From: Buddleja alternifolia
Taxonomy: Eukaryota; Streptophyta; Magnoliopsida; Lamiales; Scrophulariaceae
Assembly: GCA_019426215.1 (NCBI GenBank)
Contig: CM033402.1
Span: 3,472,001 to 3,536,000, forward strand
DNA: 64,000 nucleotides
Reading direction: 5' to 3'
Part shown: positions 46,310 to 57,437 of the stretch, piece by piece
Layout: each line of letters begins with the position of its first letter
How positions within the stretch are numbered: the stretch's first letter is position 1
Translations under genes and position numbers: made by a program
Notes under the pieces: generated by a model
Database searches by the model: none
Seen by the model: the letters and a program-made list of their open reading frames with translations, nothing else
What the model was told of the DNA's origin: nothing

Positions 46310-46420
46310 GTATGTAAATTATGAATGCAATAAAAAGTTTTTATGCAGATTTATAAAAGCGGGTTGGGATTCCCTTTTCTTTAAATATGTATAATTATTC
46401 TTATGGGTTTAAATAAATTT

Positions 46421-46705
46421 ATAAGAAACTTAAATGAACTGAAATGAAATAAACATAACAAATAAAGGACCCTTTTGCAAAGTCAACAATAGTTGCTGAA
46501 ATAGTGAAAATTTACACGGGGAGCTGGGCTCCTGGTCCTGGTGCTACTAAGAATCACTCCCCCAACCCCCAAAAAAGTACATACATACAACTTATAGCCA
46601 TTTTCACCCCCTCTCTCTCTCCTCACTTTTTCTCTCTCTAACATGAAAACTCCAGTGTAGAGTAGTGATAAAAATTCACAAATTTTTAACAGCAGAAAGA
46701 AAGAA
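46421..46705 (+). promoter_or_regulatory. KRP upstream region and 5' leader
   Basis: Only about 285 bases separate the approximate viral edge from the KRP ATG. They contain a CT-rich leader (CACCCCCTCTCTCTCTCCTC and TTTTTCTCTCTCT, about 46605-46640) and a possible TATA-like CAACTTATAGCC near 46590. No clear TATA box, so the start site is uncertain. Confidence 0.4.
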
Positions 46706-49169
46706 ATGGGGAAATTCACGAGGAAAGCTAAAACGACCGCGAACGTCGCCGTAATGGAAGTCTCTCAGCCCTCCCTCGGCGTTCGCACCCGCGCCAAAAC
46801 CCTAGCTCTCCGCCGCCTACAATCCACCGCCGCTCGGCCGCCGTCGAAGCCTGATTCGTGCTACCTCCAGCTCCGCTCTCGCCGCCTTGAGAAGCACATG
46901 CAGAAACGGAATTCGCAAAACGACGTTGAATTCGGAAGCCGTGGAGAGTGTCTCCGGCTGATTTCGACCTCAATTGAAGCGTCTTTTGGGGAAAACAATT
47001 TGGAGAACGAAGATAGGGGGAGGTACATAAACCTGTGAATTTTTTTAGTTAAATTTGATCCTGTTTTTGGTTTTTATTCTGTATTTGTGTTATAATTATG
47101 TGTGTGTGTGTGTGTGTGGGCGGGTGTGTGTATATATATATATATCAATTGGTTTTGGTGAATTTTATATTTTTCCTCTTTTTTATTGTTAATTTGTCAA
47201 ATATTTGTGGGAAGGGAGGGGAATGCGGCAATATTCTTTGTTGCCCTTTTGGATATTCGCTTCTGAAGCAAAAAGTGGCCCTATTTTATATTTTTAAGAA
47301 TATATACACACACACACACACACACACTTTTGGTTAATCGAATATTTTTATTTATTTTCACTAGAATGGGTATTTTCGTGTTGGTATTTAGGGCAAAAAT
47401 TAGTCCTTTTCATAATACATGTATATATATATATCATATACATACATGTATATATAATATTTTGGGTTGAAAAGGAGTCTTGGCTTCAAACATTAATTTT
47501 GAGATTCTCATTGTGATTTATGTATAAATTTCTTCTTAATAGTTATGTTCTCAAATCAATTTTTATAAACAAGTACATATTTAGTCTCTTATTTTTTCTT
47601 TAATCTTAGAAAAGTTTCTATTTTTCCCCCCCAGTATCTGACACCTTTACACTGAAATGGATGTTGAGTTTTTTGTGCACAAGTGTTTTCAGTCAGATAA
47701 GTAATCTTTTAGTTTGTTATTACTAACATTTCCTTCTTGAAGAAAATCATCTATAAGTTATCTGAGAAGCTTAGTAAATTTTAGAATAGCCTTTTCATAC
47801 TTTTGAGTGTCTTTAATGTGTCATGGGTTAGTTCCGGGTAATTATATGCCAGATCGAGAACGTGTATTCTGTGTCTATTTCTTAATGTGTGAAAGATCGA
47901 CACTAGGACCACTGGACTTGGTGATTTTTCCGGTAGTTCTTACTTCTTATGCATTGTTTCAGTGTTCTATGTCACATGTAGAAGTAATGTATAATTGCTT
48001 TCACAAAAGGTTATCAGCAGTTGTGATTGAATGGTTCTTTTAATGAAGTAAATAAACTATTTTGGCATCTCCATCACTGGCAGCCCCACTTACCATTAAA
48101 GTGTATAAACACACACACACTCACAAAGTTAGCCCCACAATAATTGTGCTGCGATCGTTTTGAGTGATGCTTTGAGAGTCCCGTATAATCACGATAGTGT
48201 TGTTATAGTGGACCCCACATGGATAGTTATGACTGTCCCGAGACTCATGGCTTCTATTATTTGCTTATGTTGTAGCAGTCGTTACGAACCGAAAGGCATC
48301 GTTATCTCTTGCTGCATTTGGAAAATATTCAAGTACTTTTTTATTAAAATTAACTGCTGGCATTAGTAAATAGTTGTATTTCTTGGAGAATTTGGATGTA
48401 TCTATTGAATTGTATAATTATGGCAATGGCTAATCTGTGATTGCAATAATGCTATCTTATTTATGGGGCTATAGCAAGATTGAGAAAACAATAGGTGGGG
48501 TAGCTGTTCATGTACCATTGTTGAGCATCAAAGATCTATCATTTTATCCTTTTCCATTGTTATCAATTTTTTTTCTGCATGTGGACCCTAGTGTACATGA
48601 TGGGTCCCTGATGTGAGACATGATGATAATCATTCGTGGATCCAACTGAGACCTGACGATATTAATGAACGGTTGTGATTGCACCAGGCAAAGTCGCGGG
48701 ACTCTAAGAATAAATTTTACGATTGAAGGTTATATGTTTAAAATAGGAATAAGTATTTATCAGCTATCTTTTTTCAGCAGGAGCACTCGGGAAAGCACTC
48801 CGTGCAGTTTAATTAGGAAAGACGACGCCGTCACAATCCCGGGCTCCACAAGGAAGAAAACATGTTCAAGTGCCGCTAGTCGTATTGTCCAAAATGCCCT
48901 TCTAATGAATGTTCCTTCTGTGTGTGAGTTGGATGAATTCTTCGGCCATGAAGAGCAATCAATGCAGCGACATTTTATAGATAAGTATGGCCCCTCGACT
49001 TTCTTTCCATTTCCATGATCATCTTAATAACATTTTTCATTATATTCTGTGAAATCCTTTACGAATCTTAATTAACCATATATTTTGTCGTGCATTAAGG
49101 TACAATTTCGATGTTGTGAACGATCGACCTCTCTCGGGACGTTATGAGTGGGTGAGAGTGAGGCCTTGA
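46706..49169 (+). CDS. KRP: KRP/ICK cyclin-dependent kinase inhibitor
   Basis: Three exons: 46706-47022, 48778-48984, 49100-49169; total 594 nt, 197 residues. The N-terminal MGKFTRKAK, the SLGVRTRAKTLAL and SCYLQLRSRRLEK motifs and the STRESTPCSLI block are KRP signatures. The C-terminus (YNFDVV...LSGRYEWVRV) is the CDK/cyclin-binding box shared with animal p27Kip1. KRPs bind CYCD-CDKA complexes in the nucleus and restrain the G1/S transition and endoreduplication. The motif set is closest to the KRP3/4/5 group. Exon 2 has a tandem acceptor (TTTTCAGCAG), so two isoforms differing by one Ser codon are possible. Exon 3 encodes only the binding box. Intron 1 (1.75 kb) contains several microsatellites. 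A defective pararetrovirus lies head-to-head just upstream. Confidence 0.95.
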
Positions 49170-49869
49170 GCAGAAATGAATGTATAGTTGAACAACAGAG
49201 GGATGGAAGTGATGTGTAATTTAATGATGATAGTTAGAAAACTAGGACTGATAGTTTGCTAACTTACCATATAGAAGTAGAATTCTCAGAGAATGTATCA
49301 GTATCATTAGGTTTAGCCTTCAATAAATTCCTATCCTTGTAATTTGGCAGTCAGCCATAGTGGGATACTTTTATCTGTTTTCTGTCTATCTTGCTTCAGT
49401 TTTCATTTCTTTGCCCCTCATTTTTTGGGTGTTAAAAATGGTAAATTTGAATTCCGGCGCAATGATAATTGATAATCATTCGTGAGGCGAGATTTGAGTG
49501 AACTTTATTATCGACAAATGATTTTGATACATTTTTAGATCTCGAGATTTTCTAAGAACTCGGTTATTTTAATTGGAATGTTGATGTATTTCATAGAAGC
49601 GTCGCACAATAAAGAGTCGTGGTAATCTTCTCTCTATGTCCCTCTTCTAATTTAAACCAATAAGAGATTTTTTTAAAAAATTACTTTAAAAAAGATCAAA
49701 GGCTAAAGGTTGCTTGCAAATTCAACTTTTGGAGTTTTCGATCATTGAATTCTAATATAATCATAATCATCCATCTAAATTAGAACTCTATATGAATGAA
49801 ATTGGTAAAATTCTCTTACCAAAAAATGAAATTGGTAAAATTCACCATTCATTTTAGGTTTTGATTCTT

Positions 49870-50022
49870 GGGTAAATTCTATGCTAGAGCGAGACCAATG
49901 GTCTCGGTCTAGTGTACACCATTGGATCAAGGGGCATTTTAATAAATGTCCTCCCTGTTGGGGGGATCCAATGGTGTAAACTAGATCGAGACCAATGGTC
50001 TCAGTCAAGTATAGAATGACCC
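49870..50022. mobile_element. Inverted-repeat MITE, 153 bp
   Basis: The arms GGGTAAATTCTATGCTAGAG and, inverted, GGGTCATTCTATACTTGACT pair through the length of the element. Each arm carries the palindrome GAGACCAATGGTCTC. The flanking duplication TGATTCTT lies at 49862-49869 and 50023-50030 (8-9 bp). No coding capacity. Confidence 0.8.
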
Positions 50023-50576
50023 TGATTCTTGTCAGGAAACCCTTAAATGAAATTGGTAAAACTCACCATTTATTGTGTATTTTGTCACCTTTCTATGAGA
50101 CTTGTGGTGATAAAAATGTAGAACTAAACAAATTCCAAAAAGAAAAAGAAAAAAGGAAGTGGGGCATGTCATTTATTGAGTTAGTCCCCTTCACATGGGA
50201 CATTGCAGCCTGCAGGGCCTGTCACAATTTGTGTTCAATGTAATGTCTACTTATAAGATTTTGGTAATACTGCCACATTTGGCTTGTTTCTTTAAGATTG
50301 TCCTAGAGATGATTTATTGGTTTGGAGATTCAAAATTTATGCTAAGAATCTTTAGAATCAAATGTAGGGAGTACTCTTAGTCTTAGGTTGTGGTTAGGTG
50401 AAAGGACTTGATTTAAAGAAATACTTGATATAAGGATTTGAAATAGTTAATATATGGACTTTATCGATTCCAAATATATCGTAACGATAAAAAACAGTAG
50501 TTCAAGACGGATAGAGATGGATTTGAAACACTCATCATCTCCTCTAATCCAATTCCGACATTGAAGAATTAAGACC

Positions 50577-50631
<55 letters not shown>

Positions 50632-50924
50632 ACTTAGATGTTTTCTCTTCTATAGTGTTTTTCAGGTGTTTTCAGCAAGTTCTTTTTTGGAGGTTGGATT
50701 ATTGGCTTTTAAGCAAAAATTATCTTCTACACATGTAAATAACATTGCATATGATCAGGGTTGTTGCACTCGATCCATGCAAGAATTTTCCCAACCATGG
50801 TGAGAAGGGGGCAATGGTGAACACTCAACATGCCAGCCTTCGAAATAGATACATTAGTGATCCAAAACACCAATATCACAAGGTTTATATGGCGAAAAAT
50901 TTACAAAAAGTAAGCAAACCTGCC
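50023..50924. other. Intergenic DNA between KRP and NSE1
   Basis: No gene recognised. A pure (GA)n microsatellite of about 48 bases occupies 50581-50628. The last part before 50925 is probably the 3'UTR of the minus-strand NSE1 gene. Confidence 0.5.
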
Positions 50925-53900
50925 CTAGTTGGCACTCAACCTGACAGAACGCCGAGTCACCCTCTTCGCGTTGGAAAGAGTGGCAGAAGTTAGAGAAGAG
51001 TCATTCTTCACAATCTCATCATCAGCTTCTCTATACGATTTACGCCTCTTTTTCACAGGATGCTCTGCTGGTTGCGTGTTTTGAGAGGGAACATTTGGAG
51101 CATCATCCACTTCGTCTACGGCTTCTGCTTTGACAATTGGAACTTCCCATTTTGTACCACAACCCGGACAGACTCTTTGAACCTGCAAATCATACATTGT
51201 GCATTAATTCACATCATCAAGCATAATAGAGTATCGTGATTACGGGTGAAAGAAACGACAAAGTACCTTCTTTTGTGAGAATTTCTTTTTCAAACAGTAT
51301 AGATGAAGTCGAATGTTACATGCTTCGTTTTGGCAAAGTTGAGCCTGCAAAAGTTAACAATGCAGCATCAAGTAAATATCATCCAATGATCTAACCTCAG
51401 CCCATGATTCCATGAGAACCACATACAGTTTTATGGGATAAATTAACAAAAAAACGGAGTATTAAGTAATCAATTACGTTTTTTAGAAAATAATTTAAGA
51501 TCTAAAATGGATGGTCCAACAGGCTATGCAAGCTCATACATTTACTTACAATCTATATTTGATTACGACTAAGAAGTTGCACATCACAAGAAAAAGTGTC
51601 TTTACACTTGAAGTTTTGTAACATTAAGCATGAATAACTACCCAATTAAATGCAGGAAGCATAAAAGCAAGATCAGATTTCAGCACAATAGACACACCTT
51701 AACTGCAGCCTCATTGCAAACTTCGCATGCGGGTACCTCATTAGTCCGAAACCAACTTCGGAGATCTAGAAAGGATCTTACTCCAAGACCAATTTTCCCA
51801 TCTGGCACTGAACAAAGCCACTGATCCTTTACCAATTGTTCAAGAGCTTTTTCCTTATGCGACATGGAGAAATTCTTAAATGCAGGAGGGATATGGGTTG
51901 GACCTCCCTGTGACTGTGGATCAGTCACCCCATGAACCTGCAAATTTTACAGATAAATTGACAATAGATGGCACTAATGTAAGAATTAATTAAAGGCACA
52001 AGGAAACGAATGCCATAATATCCTTGAAAATAGTTTGTAAGATGTTGTTCATGGCACAGACAAACTTCTGATACAATAGAACTAGATGGCATATGGATAT
52101 CAATTTTTGAGAGGAAATCACTCTTAAGATACGAATAATGTCTTATTTACAACAATGAGTGATAAAAAGGAAAGCAAGAAACCTGCATATCCAACCGTAT
52201 GTTTAGAGCATCAGTATTGGAAATGCTACCTCTAGCTTCTGCATCTTGAACAATAGCTTCAACCTGATATTAATTTCCAAAAAACAAAGTAAACATCAAG
52301 TAGGAAAAAAAATCAGCAGTCCCAGTAATCAATGTAAAGTGTAAACTAATTAATAGGACATGGGATGAATAAAGTATGTTGGAAATATAAAAAGCGAATC
52401 GGCAGAACAAAAACATCGTAAAACAGTGCACCTTGTATATGCTATGCAAAAAAAAAAAATTCCCACTCCAAGTCAGTAATTCCTTCAAAGAAATGTCACA
52501 AATTTGGGAAATACATGATTCCAATAGTTTACTAGTCCCTTGATACAAATCAACCAAATGTCTAGGAACTGCAACAAACTATTCTCATCCATCATTGAAT
52601 GGCTAGGCTGATCAAATTTAGGAGGGTGATCAAATTTATGCCTAGTGTCATTTGATACCAGCATGCATGCAGGAAAAAGAAAATGAAGAGGGGAGAGATA
52701 TCCTTGCCATTCTGCCAAGAAGGCTTTTCTCAACCAAATGTCTAGGAACTGCAACAAACTATTCTCATCCATCATTGAATGGCTAGGCTGATCAAATTTA
52801 GGAGGGTGATCAAATTTATGCCTAGTGTCATTTGATACCAGCATGCATGCAGGAAAAAGAAAATGAAGAGGGGAGAGATATCCTTGCCATTCTGCCAAGA
52901 AGGCTTTTCTCAACCAAATGTCTAGGAACTGCAACAAACTATTTTCATCCATCACTGAATGGCTAGGCTGATCAAATTTATGCCTAGTGTCATTTGATAC
53001 CAAAATTCATGCAGGAAAAAAAAATGAAGAGGGGAGAGATATCCTTGCCGTTCTGCCAAGAAGGCTTTTCTCTATATTTTATTGGGGAATGGTGTGACCA
53101 TATGAGATATTTGAGCTTATCCATGTGTAGAAAGAAATAGATACAGATAGATTATAAACAAAATCAGCTACATTAATGCCACAAAATCAGCCAGCACATA
53201 GGAAAAGGCATCCCATTAATCAATTCCTCGGTACGAAACATTTACATTCTGTTTGGTTCAAGGATTTTGGTGAATAAAAGAAAAGGAAAAGAGTTTTGTT
53301 TTCCATCATTTTCCGAAAAAGGAATTGTCTCAAATTAATATTAGATTTTCCCTCCTATTTTCTTTCCTTTTCATTTTCTCTAGTAACCAAATGTGTTTTC
53401 TTTTCATTCCCTAGCAATTTCCTTGAACCAAACAGAGTGTTACATCATACTTCTTGCTTTTTTCTTACTGATGTTATTAATTTGTTTGATAACTTAAGCT
53501 TTTGATAATTCCACAATATTCAAGCCTTTAGCTGGACAACTTCAAAAAAGAAATTTCCCTCTACCATATAACTTCCACAAAACAAAAAATAAATGCAGGG
53601 AAGTAAGAGTTCAGAAACTCACAATGCCCTTGTAAAAAGCAATCTGAGGAACTGTGTATTTAGTCCCAAACTTGGACTGGTCATCTGAAATGTTGTTGAT
53701 GACACCATAATATACATCTCCATCATATTGATTTCGGCATGCTCTCAACTCGAACTGAACATAACTTAATTCTGCATTAATCTTGCGCAAATATTCATTG
53801 AATAGTTGCTGTTGCTCTGAACCTGCAAAACACATATTACCAAGGTGTGACATGATTTAAAGTTTGTCCTATTTTAAAATTAGATTTTTCAAGTAAACAA

Positions 53901-54717
53901 ATTCACTCCAAATCATGGTAAACAAAACATGCTTAGGGACTTGTAGATGTCTGGATAAATTACTGAAAATCAATTAGTAAAAACATATTTAGATGTAAAC
54001 GTATAATTTTTGGTCATAAAGTCCTGTCTTATTCTGGCACAACTAAATACAACATCATGAAGAGCACCTATATAAGCAACTTGAACATGGTACAACAATT
54101 CTTTGACAAAATGTGTAGCAGCTTCATGATTGTTAGAATAAACAAGATAATAAAAGCATAAAGATCAAACGACACAAAAATTTACGTGGTTCAGCAATTG
54201 CCTACGTCCACGGGAGATGAGAGAGTATTTACTATTAACGAAAGAGGTACAAAATACAAATGTCAAAAGTATGAACTAAACCTAGCCCCTGATTTTTCAG
54301 GCTAAATTTAGGGCTACGACTTTAATACATATCACAACAATTATAAAGTCCTAGCAAACGGCAAAAGCGCAAATCCTCTAGTAACCACAAGGAATTCTAC
54401 GAAAACTAAAACTTCTAAAAGATAAAAATAAATCTCTCCGATACGCAACATTGAATGAAAAGAAAAAATACGAAATCGAAAGCGCATCGTAAACTCTTCA
54501 ACTACACGGATAAATTCCACATAAACTCGTACCTTCGCCCGACAATACTTACAAAATTGATCAAATTTAACAAAATAAAACGTTAAAAAAGCTATTAACC
54601 TGAGGTTTTTCCGGTGACTTGTGAGAAGATCGAGCGAAAATCATCTTCCTTGAGCGGACCTCGCGATAACAGCGCCTGTATTAGAGTATGGTGCCTCCAA
54701 CTCAGCGCCGCCGGCAT
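50925..54717 (-). CDS. NSE1: NSE1, RING subunit of the SMC5/6 complex
   Basis: Six exons on the minus strand: 54717-54600, 53822-53623, 52263-52183, 51937-51698, 51344-51267, 51182-50925. All junctions are GT-AG; total 975 nt, 324 residues. It starts MPAALSWRHHTLIQALLSRG. The middle has the family block RNQYDGDVYYGVINNISDDQ and a winged-helix region (KALEQLVKDQWL...IGLGVRSFLDLRSWF). The C-terminal variant RING reads CEVC, then C, C, H and C in the exon 5 segment (LCQNEACNIRLHLYC), then CPGC. NSE1 with NSE3/NSE4 bridges SMC5/6 and supplies ubiquitin-ligase activity in DNA repair. A Lys/Arg-rich tail follows (VKKRRKSY). Introns contain a possible LTR fragment (about 54130-54500), a MITE and a 180-bp tandem repeat. 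Confidence 0.95.
52551..53078. repeat. 180-bp tandem repeat in NSE1 intron 2
   Basis: Units 52561-52740 and 52741-52920 are identical over all 180 bases. A third unit (52921 to about 53078) differs at several positions and lacks about 20 bases (the GGAGGGTGATCAAATTT segment). The open frame over 52485-53003 is created by this repeat and is intronic, not a gene. Confidence 0.92.
53248..53439. mobile_element. Foldback MITE in NSE1 intron 2
   Basis: TCTGTTTGGTTCAAGG at the left is the inverse of CCTTGAACCAAACAGAG at the right, with purine-rich and pyrimidine-rich arms. Flanked by TTACAT on both sides. Confidence 0.65.
54130..54500. other. Possible LTR fragment in NSE1 intron 1
   Basis: Begins TTGTTAGAATAAACAAGATAA and contains TTTACGTGGTTCAGCAATTG and CTACGTCCACGGG, wording I associate with dispersed plant LTR sequences. 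No mate or internal domain was seen. Low confidence. Confidence 0.3.
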
Positions 54718-55950
54718 CTTTGTTCACTTTTCCGATGTAATCGCCGGAGAATTATCGGTAGATTGGGGGAGGAGAATCGGAACTTCGCAAGGGCGAATTG
54801 AGAGTGAATTGGCGGGAAAAAAAGTTAGGGTTTATATTGGGAGGCGGGTAATGAGAGAGTGGTGAGTAGTTTTTGTATAATGATGTAAATAGTTTTTATA
54901 TAATTACGTAAATAGTTACATCTTCTTCGTATAAGTGTGTTCCAATGTAAATTTGAAATCGTGTATATGTATTTACATCGAATAAGTCTCAAAAATTTAA
55001 TGCACATGCATCGAGCGTGTCTCGAGTCCTCAACCGCTAGTAAACTATAATGTAATAAAAGTAAGTTTATAATTTATTTTTATTTAATATTTATGATTTG
55101 TATTATATAACAGATTTGTTGTAACAAAAAAGTTATTATCATGTTGTGATTGTGAGAAAGAAAGTTGTGTTTACTACTGGTTATATCATAATTTCTTAGT
55201 ATTTAGTATTTCAAGTGCGCAATAGGATAAAGAGGGGAAATTCTAGCTTAGACTAGGTTTGGTCGAGTTCAAAAGTAATTCACTTAGGAATAAAAATTTG
55301 CTAGAATTAGTATTTGGAAAGAAGATTTTTCTTAAGAAAAAGTATATAAAGAACTTCTCCTATGACCAATCATATAACAAGTGTAATTTACTCTCCGAAT
55401 GAATGACGCTTGGGTTCAGCCAGATCGGGTTTGGGCAAGAATTTTCAGTTAAAAAGAGATGTGCCGATTAAGCTTAGTTGTATTAGCAAAATTGAGGTTC
55501 CAAGATATTGGTCTTGGTTTCGACTCCTACCGAAAGTATGAGGATTTTTCTCTACTTTTATAGTAGTTTTTAGTTTTGTTGATTGTAATTTATCGCAATT
55601 TAATATTCATAATATGTATCGTGTAATCGATTAATTTTTTTAAAGAAAAAAGGATAAAGAGATGCGGTTTGAATTAAAATATTGACAGTAAGGGATGATG
55701 GTGCAATTGCAAGTGGAGAAAGGGTAAAGCGCAGTTGAATACTTTTCTTTTGGTAAGCGTAGTTGGATTTAAATATAAGGAAACTGGAAAATATATAAAA
55801 TACAAGGTGTGAAATGAATTTTTTTTTCAATACAATAATATACTAGTATTACTAAAGATCAATTATACAAAATTATTGCATTACTCGTTGGAGTTTTTCA
55901 AAAATTTAGTCCGTTTGTACAAGCACTATTTCTTAAAATTAAAATGCAAG
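54718..55950. other. Intergenic DNA upstream of NSE1
   Basis: The first 150 bases are the GC-richer NSE1 promoter/leader region. Beyond that it is AT-rich. Near 55485-55545 TGGTCTTGGTTTCGACTCCTA resembles a degraded tRNA B-box (SINE relic). No gene recognised. Confidence 0.4.
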
Positions 55951-55954
55951 ATTA

Positions 55955-56960
55955 ATTCATCCGACCTTCAATTCATCATCAGAAGTGCAGACGAGACAAT
56001 TTGAAACCAAATTTGATAAAATTAGTCAGCTAGAGCTTGAGCCTCGGATTTCAAACTCAAGCTAGAAAATAAGACCTTAGCCCAAGCTCATATTTTTACA
56101 TGTATTGATGTGTGTTTGTGTGTGTATATATATATAATACGTAATAATAAATAAATATTTTATCATTACTTATTTGCTAACTTGTGAGTTTTCAAGTAGG
56201 ATTCATTAGATTTATAAGTTTGTGAGTTAAGCATATTTGGACTCAAGCTAAAAAAAGATTCTTTAGCCAAAAAATGCTAAAAGAAGATCAATTTGAGGTG
56301 GATCTTAATTGAATCGACTCGGTATTTTGACCTACTCATTCAATATATGACTCGAGTTGAGTCAATCGATTGGAACGATGTAGTCGTGCTATTATTGAAT
56401 TTAACACGCATACTAACCCACTCATTTAATATACAAGTCGAGTTGAGTCAATCAGTTGGAGCAATGTAGTGGTATTATTATTGGACTTAATGCGCATTCT
56501 GACTTATAAATTTGCAAGATTAATTCTTCTGACCTTCAATTCATCATCAGAAATGCAAACGAGACAAACTGAAACCAAACTTGATAAAATTGTTCAGCTT
56601 GAGCTCGACCCTTGGATTTCGAACTCAAGCTAGAAAATAAGACCTCAGCTCAAGCTCATATTTTAGCATGTATTGATGTGTGTGTGTATATATATATATA
56701 TATAATAAATACTTATTCATTAATTATTTACTAACTTGTGAGTTTTCAAGTAGTAGTTAGATTTAAAAGTTTGTGAGCAAGTATACTTGGACTGAAGCTA
56801 AAAAAGGATTCTTTAGCCAAAAAAATGCTAAAAGAAAATCAACTCGTGGTGGATCTTAATCGAGTTGACTCGGCATCTTGACCCACTCATTTAATATATG
56901 AGTCGAGTTGAGTCAAATTATTGGAGCAATGTACTGGTAATATTATTGGACTTAATGCGC
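55955..56960. repeat. Large direct duplication of ~560 bp
   Basis: Two copies beginning near 55950 and 56513 share GACCTTCAATTCATCATCAG, CAAGCTAGAAAATAAGACCT, CATGTATTGATGTGTG, a TA run and then GGTGGATCTTAAT in the same order. They continue into the 86-bp repeat, so the array was enlarged by duplication of a higher-order block. Confidence 0.75.
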
Positions 56961-57360
56961 ATTCGGATTCACTCATTTAATATACGAATCGAGTTGAGTC
57001 AATCAATTGGAGCGATGTAGTGGTACTATTATTGAATTTAATGCACATCCTGACCCACTCATTTAATATATGAGTTGAGTTGAGTCAATGGATTGAAGAG
57101 ATGTAGTGATATTATTACTGGACCTAACATGCATACTAACCCACACATTTAAAAATACGAGTCGAGTTGAGTCAATCGATTGGAACAATATAGTGATTCT
57201 ATTATTGAAATTAATATCAACCCTAACTTATTCATTTAATATACGAATCGAGTTGAGTCAATCAATTGGAGCGATTCATCGATACTATTATTGAACTTAA
57301 CGCTCATCTCATTTAACATATACGAAGTCGAGGAGAGTCAATCGGTTGGAGCGGTGCCAT
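56320..57360. repeat. ~86-bp tandem array abutting the RING gene
   Basis: GAGTTGAGTCAAT recurs at about 56354, 56440, 56905, 56991, 57076, 57163 and 57250, with a variant near 57333; spacing is 85-87 bases inside each block. Units also contain CCACTCATTTAATATA and TTGGAGCAATGTAGTGGTA. The last unit ends about 75 bases before the ATG at 57438, so repeats occupy the proximal promoter. Confidence 0.85.
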
Positions 57361-57437
57361 TGAACACCCCTGAGTGAGACTCCTATACCGTACTACCTAT
57401 TACATCAAGAAAATCACTAGACGCCTGGCACGAAGCC

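Larger units (their letters stand above)
37850..46420 (-). mobile_element. Endogenous pararetrovirus (Caulimoviridae), full-length but defective
   Basis: An integrated copy of about 8.4 kb, the size of a caulimovirid genome, in minus orientation. Order from high to low coordinates: coiled-coil ORF1, small ORF2, movement protein, coat protein, protease-RT-RNase H, viroplasmin/TAV, then a promoter/polyadenylation region and a tRNA-Met-type primer site. There is no integrase and no LTR pair, as expected for a pararetrovirus caught by illegitimate recombination. MP, CP and polymerase share one reading frame broken by in-frame stops. Visible breaks: a frameshift in ORF1, stops at 44133, 42492, 40807, 40552 and 39218, and a deletion across the RT active site near 41225. 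It cannot make functional virus. Genus not assigned; both ends are approximate. Confidence 0.93.

Noticed and set aside
46728..46973. Minus-strand 81-residue frame opposite KRP exon 1
   Set aside because: Antisense to a well-supported KRP coding exon with no motif of its own.
52485..53003. 172-residue minus frame with an internal repeat
   Set aside because: Produced by the 180-bp tandem repeat in an NSE1 intron; repeat length divisible by three keeps the frame open.
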